Shown here one piece after another: positions 56,644 to 64,000 of a stretch of 64,000 nucleotides of DNA. The DNA is from Pantoea sp. (GTDB lineage: Bacteria; Pseudomonadota; Gammaproteobacteria; Enterobacterales; Enterobacteriaceae): contig NZ_JAPWKD010000032.1 in the NCBI RefSeq assembly GCF_028283705.1, positions 682,001 through 746,000 of the forward strand, written 5' to 3'. The stretch's first letter is position 1, and each line of letters opens with the position of its first letter. The translations under genes were made by a program, and so were the position numbers. The notes beneath the pieces were generated by a model, which saw only the letters and a program-made list of their open reading frames with translations, was not told the origin of the DNA and searched no databases.

Positions 56644-58172
56644 CGGAACACGCTGATCGCTTCCACCAGGCGATTCGCCTGGCGTGCCATACGTTCTGAC
56701 GCTTCTGCCCCTTCCTGCACGCGCGCGGCGTTTTGATGGGTGATGTCATCCAGGTCCTCCACCGCGCCGCTTACCTCGCTCAGCGCCACGGATTGTTCTG
56801 CCGTCGCCGCACTGATCTGCGCGATTAACGCGGTGACATGCTGCACCTGTTCAACGATGTCCTGCATGGTGCGCCCGGCAGCGTCGGCGTGGCTGCTGCC
56901 TGACTGCACACGGCTGGCGCTGGTTTCCACCAGCTTTTTGATCTCGCTGGCCGCAGTGGCGCTCCGCTGCGCCAGGTTGCGCACTTCACCGGCCACCACA
57001 GCAAAACCTTTGCCCTGTTCCCCGGCGCGTGCCGCTTCAACCGCCGCATTCAGTGCCAGGATATTGGTCTGGAAGGCAATGCCGTCAATCACACTGGTAA
57101 TATTGGCGATACGCTTAGCACTGTCGGCAATCTCCGCCATCATGCCGACCATTTCCTGCATCACTTTACCGCCCTGCACCGCCGCCTGGCTGGTGTTGGC
57201 CGAAAGATCATTCACTTCGCTGGCGGTTTCGGTATTACTTTTCACTGTCGCCGTCATTTCGTTCATGGTGGCGGCCGTTTGCTGTACATTGGCAGCCGCC
57301 TGCTCAGTACGCCGACTCAGTTCATCGTTGCTGCGCGCAATGGCATCGCTGGCACCCAGCACGTTAATCGCCTGACCACTGACATCATCCACCAGCCAGC
57401 GGAACATCAGCCCGAGCTGACCAATGGCACGCAGCGTGACGCCGATTTCATCGACGCGATCCATCTGCTCCACTTTATGGCTGGCCCCGGTCGCCACACT
57501 CAATGCCTGGCGGCAGATACGTTCCATCGGGCGTGAAATCTGTTGCTCCAGCCACAGGCTGGCCAGCAACAATAACAGCGCCATACCGCCGCTAAAGTAG
57601 CCCAGCGCCAGCGGTGGCAGGCCAAGCAACCAGACCCCCAGCACTGACAGCGGCAGCAGCGCGGCCAGGGGGGAACGAATCCGCCAGCGCAGCGGCAACG
57701 TTTTGAGTAACGCGCTAAAGCGCCCCACAATTAACCCTTTATGAAAACGGCGGCCTTTACTGCGCCCCTCACGAAAATCCCGATACAGCGCCTCGCTCTG
57801 GCGGATTTCTTCGGGTGTCGGTTTGGTACGCACAGACATATACCCCTGCACCTGCCCCGCGCGTACCACCGGAATGGCGTTGGCGCGCACCCAGTAATGA
57901 TCACCGTTTTTACGCCGGTTTTTCACCAGTGCGGTCCAGGGTTCACCCTGTTTTAACGTCGCCCACATATCCGCAAAGGCTTCCGGCGGCATATCCGGGT
58001 GACGCACCATGTTATGTGGCTGACCATTCACCTCCTCCGGGGTAAATCCACTGACCTCAATAAAAGCATCGTTGGCGTAGGTGATATAGCTGTTGAGATC
58101 GGTGGTAGACATCAGGGTGGCATGATCGTCAAAGACGTATTCACGCTGAGTGATGGGCTGATTGTTACGCAT
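56640..58172 (-). CDS. aer: Aerotaxis receptor Aer
   Basis: 510 residues; E. coli Aer has 506. The PAS domain (about 10-120) binds FAD and contains the Aer signature LMSTTDLNSYITYANDAFIEVSGFTPEEVNGQPHNMVRHPDMP and NRRKNGDHYWVRANAIPV. A membrane anchor (about 165-205), HAMP and the methyl-accepting signalling domain follow, with the hairpin tip NILALNAAVEAARAGEQGKGFAVVAGEVRNLAQRSA. It guides cells to favourable oxygen and redox conditions through CheA/CheW. AGGA precedes the start, and a FliA-type promoter lies upstream. No methylation-site receptors or che genes are adjacent. Confidence 0.95.
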   Translation of the reverse strand: MRNNQPITQREYVFDDHATLMSTTDLNSYITYANDAFIEVSGFTPEEVNGQPHNMVRHPDMPPEAFADMWATLKQGEPWTALVKNRRKNGDHYWVRANAIPVVRAGQVQGYMSVRTKPTPEEIRQSEALYRDFREGRSKGRRFHKGLIVGRFSALLKTLPLRWRIRSPLAALLPLSVLGVWLLGLPPLALGYFSGGMALLLLLASLWLEQQISRPMERICRQALSVATGASHKVEQMDRVDEIGVTLRAIGQLGLMFRWLVDDVSGQAINVLGASDAIARSNDELSRRTEQAAANVQQTAATMNEMTATVKSNTETASEVNDLSANTSQAAVQGGKVMQEMVGMMAEIADSAKRIANITSVIDGIAFQTNILALNAAVEAARAGEQGKGFAVVAGEVRNLAQRSATAASEIKKLVETSASRVQSGSSHADAAGRTMQDIVEQVQHVTALIAQISAATAEQSVALSEVSGAVEDLDDITHQNAARVQEGAEASERMARQANRLVEAISVFR

Positions 58173-58226
58173 GATTGAGTCCTTGCAAGCCAGAGGCGAG
58201 AAAAAAATTGATAACCCTTCTTTATC

Positions 58227-58254
58227 TTTTCGGCAGGAAAAGGTCGTAACTTTA
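58227..58254 (-). promoter_or_regulatory. Sigma-28 (FliA) promoter for aer
   Basis: On the minus strand TAAAGTTA, 12 bases, GCCGAAAA. This matches the flagellar class 3 consensus (TAAAGTTT-N11-GCCGATAA) except for two bases and one extra spacer base. The predicted start leaves a leader of about 45 nt. E. coli aer is also FliA-dependent. Confidence 0.7.
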
Positions 58255-58341
58255 ATATGGTTATCTCATTTTAAATCCGCATAAGCAGGGGATTGGCAGG
58301 TTCAGGGGAGCAAAAAGGGAGAAAAACCCATTAAATTTCAT

Positions 58342-58370
58342 GTAGTGGCGCGAATTATCGCGCCGTTTTT
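58342..58370 (-). repeat. REP-like palindrome, copy 11
   Basis: GTAGTGGCGCGAATTATCGCGCCG followed by a T-run on the plus strand. The core is slightly changed (GGCGCGA, ATTA, TCGCGCC) but still perfectly paired. It lies 14 bp downstream of murP. Confidence 0.8.
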
Positions 58371-58383
58371 TGACGTTAATCGA

Positions 58384-59808
58384 TTAACTCAAATCCACCC
58401 CGCGCGTGCCGCCCCACCAGGTAAAAGCGAACCCGCCTACCCAGGCCACCATCAATCCGGCGAGATACACCGCCATACCGGCGAAGATACCCTGCGGTGA
58501 CGTCATCAGCGGCAGCGTCACCAGCCCAGACGGACCGAACACCGTGTTCATGCCGACGGGTAATCCCAGCCAGGCCACCAGACCAATAAAGAAACCACCC
58601 AGCGCCCCGCCACAGCAGGCGGTGATAAAGGGTTTCAGGCGTGGCAGGGTGACGCCGTAAATTAACGGCTCGCCGACCCCTAACAGGCCCGGCACAATCG
58701 CCCCTTTTATCTGGCTGCGTAACTGCGAATGTTTATCCGCCCGGCACCACAATGCCAGCGCCGCCCCCACCTGACCAGCTCCCGCCATCGCCAGAATCGG
58801 AAACAGCGAGTTAAAGCCCTGGCTTTCCATCAAAGCAAAATAAACCGGGATAAACCCCTGATGAATACCAAACATCACCGCAATCAGAAACAATCCGGCC
58901 AGAATGGCGCAACCAAACGGATTGCTGTTCAAATGAATAAACAGCCAAGACATGCCTTTAAATAATTCACCGCCAATCGGCATGATCACCAGGAAAGTCA
59001 CCGCGCCAGTGATCAGCAAGGTCAGCAACGAGGTGAGAATCATATCCAGATTATCAGGAATGATTTTACGCAGCTGCCGCTCCAGCCAGGCACCAAATAT
59101 TGCCGCCAGCAGCACGCCAATAATATTGCCGCGCGGATCGATAGTCAGACCGAAGAAATTCTCCATGCCGCTGTAATAACCCACGGTGGCGGTGGGTACA
59201 TAGCCCAGCACAAATAATGAAGCGATAATCGCCCCATTCACCCCGGTGCCGCCAAAGGCTTTTTGCGCGTTGTAACCAATCAGGATGCTGAGAAAGGTGA
59301 ACAGCCCTTTGCCAAACACCTTCATATACGCCACGGTCGCCAGCAACCAGTGAGGATGATCACCCGGCGTGGTGAGATGAAATATCTGCTCGATCAGCGT
59401 GGCGAAACCCAGCAGCAAACCGGCACCAATAAAGCCGGGGATCAGCGGAGTAAAGATGGTGGCAAAGCGTGCGAGAAACTGATGCAGGCGGCTGGTTTGT
59501 TTCGCTTTGAGCTGCTGCTTTTGCGCCGAGGCAATGGATTGCAGATCCGGCGTGCTCTCCAGCATCGTCTGCATCATTTCTGCCGCGCTCTGCGCTTTGC
59601 CAGGGCCTAACACGATCTGCAACTGCGCATCGCTGTCGATCACCCCGAGCACCCCTGGCAGGGTTTTCAGCCGTGCATGATCGGCGAGCTGCGCATCCGC
59701 TAAGGTCAGGCGCAGGCGCGTCATGCAATTACCGCAGTGCGCCACATTGGCGGCCCCACCCACGGCGTGCAGAATACCGCGCAATAAGGATTCGCTGATG
59801 GCGGCCAT
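58384..59808 (-). CDS. murP: PTS N-acetylmuramic acid transporter, EIIBC
   Basis: 474 residues, identical in length to E. coli MurP. The EIIB domain (1 to about 90) has phosphorylation-site Cys28 in NCMTRLRLTL. The EIIC domain (about 110-474) has about ten helices, with FIGAGLLLGFATLIEQ, GEPLIYGVTLPRLKPFITACCGGALGG and a C-terminal AWVGGFAFTWWGG. It lacks EIIA and would use the glucose EIIA (Crr). It imports MurNAc as the 6-phosphate. The start overlaps the murQ stop (TAATG), so the two genes are coupled. E. coli follows this with yfeW, which is absent here. Confidence 0.93.
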   Translation of the reverse strand: MAAISESLLRGILHAVGGAANVAHCGNCMTRLRLTLADAQLADHARLKTLPGVLGVIDSDAQLQIVLGPGKAQSAAEMMQTMLESTPDLQSIASAQKQQLKAKQTSRLHQFLARFATIFTPLIPGFIGAGLLLGFATLIEQIFHLTTPGDHPHWLLATVAYMKVFGKGLFTFLSILIGYNAQKAFGGTGVNGAIIASLFVLGYVPTATVGYYSGMENFFGLTIDPRGNIIGVLLAAIFGAWLERQLRKIIPDNLDMILTSLLTLLITGAVTFLVIMPIGGELFKGMSWLFIHLNSNPFGCAILAGLFLIAVMFGIHQGFIPVYFALMESQGFNSLFPILAMAGAGQVGAALALWCRADKHSQLRSQIKGAIVPGLLGVGEPLIYGVTLPRLKPFITACCGGALGGFFIGLVAWLGLPVGMNTVFGPSGLVTLPLMTSPQGIFAGMAVYLAGLMVAWVGGFAFTWWGGTRGVDLS

Positions 59809-60719
59809 TATTGCGCTCCTGCATCACGTAACGCCTGACGAATAAAGCCGTGATGCTGGCCCAGCAGCGCCTGCGCTTCATCAGCCTGCAAACCCGCCAG
59901 CACCATCACAATAGCGGTTTTGCAATGGCCCTGACAGGCCGCCAGCGCCTGCTGCGCCGTGTCTTCATCGCAATCGGTCGCCTGGCGGACGATGTTAATC
60001 TGCCGCTGTACCAGTTTCTGGTTGGTGGCTTCCACATCCACCATCAGATTGCCGTACACCTTGCCGCTGCGGATCATCGCGCCGGTAGTCAGCATATTCA
60101 GCACCAGCTTCTGCGCGGTACCGGCTTTCATCCGCGAAGAGCCTGTGACCACTTCCGGGCCAACCACCGGGGTTAGCGCCACATCGGCCACCTGCGCCAT
60201 CGCGCTATCCGGGTTGCAGGTTAAGGCGGCGCGAAACGCACCCTGCTGTTTCGCGTAGTCGAGCGCTCCCAGTACGTACGGGGTGCGGCCACTGGCGGCA
60301 ATGCCCACCAGCACATCTTTGGCGCTGAACTGAATATCACGCAGATCCTGCGCGCCCTGCGCAATGTTGTCTTCCGCATTTTCCACCGCCTGCAAAATCG
60401 CGGTGTGTCCCCCGGCGATTAACCCCACCACCTGGCTACGTGGGGTGCCAAAGGTCGGCGGGCACTCGCTGGCATCAAGAATGCCAAGACGTCCGGAGGT
60501 GCCAGCCCCGCAGTAAATCAGGCGACCGCCCTGGCGAAAGGCAGCGGTGATGGCATCCACCACCTGGGCAATCTGCGGCACGATCGCTTCTACAGCCAGC
60601 GCCACCTTTTTATCTTCATCGTTGATAACGCGCAGCATCGCTTCCGTCGACAACTCATCAATATGCTGGCTGGCTGGGTTACGGCCTTCGGTGACCATCT
60701 GGCTAAGATCGATTTTCAT
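59808..60719 (-). CDS. murQ: N-acetylmuramic acid 6-phosphate etherase
   Basis: 303 residues from the ATG at 60719 (GGAG 9 bases upstream); an in-frame GTG two codons earlier is less likely. It is a SIS-domain etherase matching MurQ (298 residues in E. coli): NPASQHIDELSTEAMLRVINDEDKKVALAV, RLIYCGAGTSGRLGILDASECPPTFG and GPEVVTGSSRMKAGTAQKLVLNMLTTGAMIRSGKVYGNLMVDVEATNQKL. It splits MurNAc-6-phosphate into GlcNAc-6-phosphate and D-lactate for cell-wall recycling. In E. coli the repressor gene murR is divergent from murQ; no murR is found here, where gltP lies upstream instead. Confidence 0.95.
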   Translation of the reverse strand: MKIDLSQMVTEGRNPASQHIDELSTEAMLRVINDEDKKVALAVEAIVPQIAQVVDAITAAFRQGGRLIYCGAGTSGRLGILDASECPPTFGTPRSQVVGLIAGGHTAILQAVENAEDNIAQGAQDLRDIQFSAKDVLVGIAASGRTPYVLGALDYAKQQGAFRAALTCNPDSAMAQVADVALTPVVGPEVVTGSSRMKAGTAQKLVLNMLTTGAMIRSGKVYGNLMVDVEATNQKLVQRQINIVRQATDCDEDTAQQALAACQGHCKTAIVMVLAGLQADEAQALLGQHHGFIRQALRDAGAQ

Positions 60720-60739
60720 GCGCACACACTCCGGTGAAA

Positions 60740-60786
60740 GAATAATTTATTCGTGAAACTATATATCAAATTGAATTCTTAATTCA
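60740..60786. promoter_or_regulatory. Two palindromes in the murQ promoter
   Basis: GAATAA-T-TTATTC (60740-60752) and TGAATT-CTT-AATTCA (60772-60786) lie 21-67 bp upstream of the murQ start. Two adjacent inverted repeats would suit a MurR-like repressor encoded elsewhere. Function inferred. Confidence 0.4.
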
Positions 60787-60831
60787 CTCAGGCAGGAAAA
60801 GATTTTTTCAGTTTTGTGGGACAGAAAGAAA

Positions 60832-60853
60832 AAACCCGCCGGGCGGCGGGTTT
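60832..60853 (-). terminator. Intrinsic terminator of gltP
   Basis: On the minus strand AAACCCGCC, GCCC, GGCGGGTTT followed by TTTTTCTTTCT, 11 bp after the gltP stop codon. Confidence 0.9.
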
Positions 60854-60863
60854 ATGCAGGAGG

Positions 60864-62159
60864 TTACGCCTGGGTGCGTAATTGCAGCTCGTAAGCGGCG
60901 GCCTGTTCGGTGTCGAACTGGTTTTCCCAGCGCGCGATCACCAGCACTGCCAGCGCGTTACCAATCACATTCAACGCGGTACGCGCCATATCCATGATGC
61001 GGTCAACACCGGCAATAAACGCCAGACCTTCCAGCGGAATCCCTACGCTGCCCAGCGTCGCCAGCAGCACCACAAAGGAGACGCCCGGTACACCAGCAAT
61101 CCCTTTCGAGGTCACCATCAGGGTCAGCACCAGGATGATTTCATCGGTCAGCGACAGGTCAATACCGTACAGCTGGGCAATAAAGATCGCCGCGATGCTC
61201 TGATACAGCGTAGAACCGTCGAGGTTAAAGGAGTAACCGGTCGGCACCACAAAACTGGTGATGGCCTTCGGTGCGCCATAGGCTTCCATCTTCTGCATAA
61301 TGCGTGGCAGCACGGTTTCCGAGCTGGAAGTGGAATAGGCCAGAATCAGTTCGTCTTTCAGGATACGCATCAGGGTGGTGATGCGCAGCTTACACAAACG
61401 TGCCACCGCGCCCAGCACCACAAAGGCGAAGAACAGAATCGCGACGTAAACCAGCAGCACCAGCTTGGCGAGCGGCCACAGAGAAGCAAAACCAAAGTTC
61501 GCAATGGTGACGGCAATCAGGGCAAACACCCCGACCGGCGCGTAGCGCATGATTATATGCGTCACTTTGAACATGGTTTCGGAAACCGAACGGAACAGCC
61601 CCACCAGCGGATCGCGATGTTCCGCAGGCAGTGATGACAGCCCCAGACCAAACAATACCGAGAAGAAGATAATCGGCAGCATGTCACCTTTCACCAGCGA
61701 GGCGAAAATGTTCTGCGGGATCAGCGACAGGATGGTGGTCACCAGGCTGTGAGGTGCACCCTGCACTGCCTGCGTGGTGGCTTCATATTTAGAGATGTCC
61801 ACCGTTGCCAGCGTTGACATATCAATGCCGCTGCCGGGTTGGAATACGTTGGCCAGCGTAATGCCGACCACAATGGCAATGGTGGTGATCACTTCAAAAT
61901 AGACGATGGTTTTGACACCAATGCGTCCGAGTTTTTTCGCATCACCGACACCGGCGATGCCGACAATCAATGATGAAACCACAATCGGCACCACAATCAT
62001 CTTGATCAGATGAATGAAGATATCACCGGCCGGGCTGAGAATATTGGTGATTAACCATTCACGATCGTCCGGCTGATTATGCAGCACCGAGCCGACCACC
62101 ACGCCGAGAATCAGCGCGATCACTATTTGCCAGGCGAGGCTGAATTTAAAACCTTTCAT
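60864..62159 (-). CDS. gltP: Glutamate/aspartate:proton symporter GltP
   Basis: 431 residues (E. coli GltP 437), DAACS family. Eight membrane helices plus two hairpin loops are expected; the serine-rich hairpin is AYSTSSSETVLPRIMQKMEAYG, followed by VVPTGYSFNLDGSTLYQSIAAIFIAQLYGIDLS and the C-terminal substrate-site region GVDRIMDMARTALNVIGNALAVLVIARWE. It imports L-glutamate and L-aspartate with protons. It is divergent from acs with a 571-bp gap; acs and gltP are also near each other in E. coli. A strong terminator separates it from murQP. Confidence 0.94.
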   Translation of the reverse strand: MKGFKFSLAWQIVIALILGVVVGSVLHNQPDDREWLITNILSPAGDIFIHLIKMIVVPIVVSSLIVGIAGVGDAKKLGRIGVKTIVYFEVITTIAIVVGITLANVFQPGSGIDMSTLATVDISKYEATTQAVQGAPHSLVTTILSLIPQNIFASLVKGDMLPIIFFSVLFGLGLSSLPAEHRDPLVGLFRSVSETMFKVTHIIMRYAPVGVFALIAVTIANFGFASLWPLAKLVLLVYVAILFFAFVVLGAVARLCKLRITTLMRILKDELILAYSTSSSETVLPRIMQKMEAYGAPKAITSFVVPTGYSFNLDGSTLYQSIAAIFIAQLYGIDLSLTDEIILVLTLMVTSKGIAGVPGVSFVVLLATLGSVGIPLEGLAFIAGVDRIMDMARTALNVIGNALAVLVIARWENQFDTEQAAAYELQLRTQA

Positions 62160-62730
62160 AACGCGTTATTTCCTCAGTTAAAACCCCTTTGCTCTGCTGC
62201 GAAGGTGCAGAAGACGATACACACAGGGAAGGGAGCAAAAGCTCGATAAAATAGAGGGTTATACTGGAATAGATCCGGTACTGCTGTGCGGGCGTTTTGC
62301 GCGCATCCTGTGAGTCAGCCTGAGTGGATACTGGTTTCACAGGGGCGAGATAAGTACCATTTTCACTACGGTAAATGCAACCCCTGGGCGGATAGCTTAA
62401 ATCTTATCCTGTGCTGTAGCATAAAATGCTGATCCGTTGACAGAACCATAACTCGCTGTTATGAAAAGTTTTAATTCGATAAGTTTCCGCATAGCTATGC
62501 AGAATCGGACAAAAAGCCATCGGGTGCGTTTGCTGCTATTTTGTTCAGAACTTTCTCAGACTTCGCGTGCAACGCCCTGCCATCCTTACTGATCACACAA
62601 CGAAATTTACCGCATGAATAGCCACACGCTTAGGCCGTGATCCAGACTGCAAAACCGAAACAAAGCTCTCGCACCGGGCTTCAATTAACTATTGATTGAC
62701 ATATGATTAACATCTTCAAGGAGGTCAGCC
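62160..62730. other. gltP-acs divergent intergenic region
   Basis: 571 bp. The proximal part carries the gltP promoter and leader. A 64-codon minus-strand frame (62146-62340, MKPVSTQADSQDARK) overlaps the gltP start and has no recognisable family. AGCAT-AAA-ATGCT at 62417-62429 is a small palindrome. E. coli acs is controlled by CRP; only incomplete CRP half-sites (CGTGATC and GATCACA) were seen here. AAGGAGG at 62718-62724 is the acs ribosome-binding site. Confidence 0.45.
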
Positions 62731-64000
62731 ATGAGCCAAATTCACAAACATCCCGTTCCTGCTGCGATTGCAGAAAATGCCCTGATCAATGCCGGGCAAT
62801 ATGCAGAGATGTATCAACAGTCGGTTGACGATCCCGAAACCTTTTGGGGCGAGCAAGGCAAAATTCTCGACTGGATGACGCCCTACAGCAAAGTGAAGAA
62901 CACCTCCTTTGCCCCAGGCAATATTTCCATTCGCTGGTATGAAGATGGCACGCTGAATCTCGCGGCCAACTGCCTTGATCGCCATTTGCAAACCCGTGGT
63001 GACCATCCCGCCATTATCTGGGAAGGTGATGACGCCAGAGAAAGCAAAACCCTGACCTTCCGCCAGCTGCACGGGGAAGTGTGCCGTTTTGCCAACGTAC
63101 TGAGCGGCCTCGGCGTGAAGAAAGGCGACGTAGTCGCTATCTATATGCCAATGGTGCCGGAAGCCGCGATTGCCATGCTGGCCTGCGCCCGTATCGGCGC
63201 GGTGCATTCGGTGATTTTCGGCGGTTTCTCGCCTGAAGCGGTGGCTGGCCGCATTGTCGATTCCAGCGCCAGGCTGGTGATTACCGCCGATGAAGGGGTG
63301 CGCGCCGGACGTGGCATTCCGCTGAAGAAAAATGTCGACGATGCCCTGAGCAACCCCAGCGTCACCAGCGTGAAGAACGTGGTGGTGTTTCAGCGCACCG
63401 GGAAAGACACCGGCTGGCGCGAAGGTCGTGACCTGTGGTGGCATGATCTAATGGCTGACGCCTCCGATCAGCATCAACCGGTGGCGGTGAACGCGGAAGA
63501 TCCGTTGTTTATCCTTTATACCTCCGGTTCCACCGGCAAGCCGAAAGGCGTGCTGCATACCACCGGCGGTTACCTGGTGTATGCCGCAACCACCTTTAAG
63601 TATGTGTTTGATTATCATCCTGATGATGTTTACTGGTGTACCGCCGATGTCGGCTGGATCACCGGTCACAGCTACCTGATTTATGGCCCGCTGGCTTGTG
63701 GCGCCACCACGCTGATGTTTGAAGGCGTACCGAACTGGCCGAAGCCGAGCCGTATGGCGGAGGTGGTGGATAAACATAAGGTCACGCTGCTCTACACCGC
63801 CCCGACGGCGATTCGTGCACTGATGGCCGAAGGTGACAAAGCCATCGAGGGCACCCATCGTACCAGCCTGCGCATTATGGGCTCGGTGGGCGAGCCGATT
63901 AATCCGGAAGCCTGGGAGTGGTACTACAACAAGATTGGCGACGGACGTTGCCCGATTGTTGATACCTGGTGGCAGACCGAAACCGGTGGCTTCATGATCA
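62731..64000 (+). CDS. acs: Acetyl-CoA synthetase (3' end outside window)
   Basis: Starts at the ATG at 62731 behind a perfect AAGGAGG and stays open to the window end: 423 of about 652 residues. It matches E. coli Acs throughout: MSQIHKHPVPAAIAEN, TFWGEQGKILDWMTPYSKVKNTSF, VVAIYMPMVPEAAIAMLACARIGAVHSVIFGGFS, the adenylate-forming P-loop LYTSGSTGKPKGVLHTTGGY, and DTWWQTETGG near the end. It activates acetate with ATP and CoA and is the high-affinity acetate-scavenging enzyme, regulated by acetylation of a C-terminal lysine that lies beyond the window. No stop codon falls inside the window. The minus-strand frames here are shadows of this gene. Confidence 0.97.
   Translation, partial: MSQIHKHPVPAAIAENALINAGQYAEMYQQSVDDPETFWGEQGKILDWMTPYSKVKNTSFAPGNISIRWYEDGTLNLAANCLDRHLQTRGDHPAIIWEGDDARESKTLTFRQLHGEVCRFANVLSGLGVKKGDVVAIYMPMVPEAAIAMLACARIGAVHSVIFGGFSPEAVAGRIVDSSARLVITADEGVRAGRGIPLKKNVDDALSNPSVTSVKNVVVFQRTGKDTGWREGRDLWWHDLMADASDQHQPVAVNAEDPLFILYTSGSTGKPKGVLHTTGGYLVYAATTFKYVFDYHPDDVYWCTADVGWITGHSYLIYGPLACGATTLMFEGVPNWPKPSRMAEVVDKHKVTLLYTAPTAIRALMAEGDKAIEGTHRTSLRIMGSVGEPINPEAWEWYYNKIGDGRCPIVDTWWQTETGGFMI

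Noticed and set aside
62146..62340. A 64-codon minus-strand frame overlapping the gltP start
   Set aside because: No ribosome-binding site or family, and it overlaps gltP in another frame. Not called as a gene.
62725..63858. Two minus-strand frames (62725-63444 and 63448-63858)
   Set aside because: They lie antisense to acs, whose reading frame is certain by sequence identity to known Acs. The acs frame is easy to miss only because it has no stop codon within the window.
1..64000. Mobile elements, CRISPR arrays, tRNA or rRNA genes
   Set aside because: No transposase, integrase, regularly spaced repeat array or cloverleaf-type sequence was recognised by reading. A covariance-model scan would be needed to exclude small RNAs.

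Overview
The window reads as a chromosomal segment of an enterobacterium of the Erwiniaceae, most likely Pantoea or a close relative. Many proteins match Escherichia coli orthologues closely and at full length (YghU, DmlA, Tsx, AbgA/B/T, SbmA, YncE, Aer, MurQ/MurP, GltP, Acs, Gcd). The segment also carries the periplasmic sugar-oxidation equipment common in Pantoea: PQQ glucose dehydrogenase plus a three-subunit flavocytochrome gluconate dehydrogenase. Coding regions are GC-rich with short intergenic gaps. No insertion sequence, prophage, tRNA, rRNA or CRISPR array was seen.

Layout. 1-3.2 kb: end of a LacI-type regulator, yghU with a DUF1330 gene, and a YncE-like lipoprotein behind a Fur-box-like site. 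3.3-8.2 kb: an operon (Gfo/Idh/MocA dehydrogenase, Hyi-like isomerase, orphan sugar-binding protein) facing a sigma-54 activator, with a good -24/-12 promoter and palindromes between them. 8.2-13.7 kb: SDR, Asp-box (sialidase-like) protein and sodium-solute symporter operon, then a sugar porter with a perfect CRP site. 13.7-15.8 kb: dmlR/dmlA. 15.8-26.5 kb: a split oligosaccharide locus (cytoplasmic GH28, ABC permeases and binding protein; GNAT and ABC ATPase; ROK regulator, BadF-type kinase, Gfo/Idh/MocA oxidoreductase). Its two convergent halves are separated by a 650-bp non-coding palindrome. 26.6-34.4 kb: MFS exporters, an AT-rich unknown gene, gcd, LysR and a short AraC regulator. 34.4-36.5 kb: a QseBC/PmrAB-like two-component system. 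36.6-45.4 kb: tsx, a VOC protein, abgR/abgABT and an MFS transporter. 45.4-49.3 kb: gluconate dehydrogenase operon with a GntR-type operator upstream. 49.5-54.1 kb: sbmA, fused dihydroxyacetone kinase, yncE and a DUF1471 peptide. 54.4-60.7 kb: NepI-like exporter with an AraC regulator, aer, and murQP. 60.9-64 kb: gltP and the first two thirds of acs.

The common theme is scavenging of plant-associated carbon: glucose oxidation to gluconate and ketogluconate in the periplasm, uptake and cleavage of small glycosides, D-malate, p-aminobenzoyl-glutamate, MurNAc, nucleosides and acetate. Eleven short palindromes related to GCGCGATTTATCGCGC sit at gene ends and behave like a REP family. The least explained structure is the 650-bp palindrome at 22440-23090, whose arms contain hairpins with compensatory changes.
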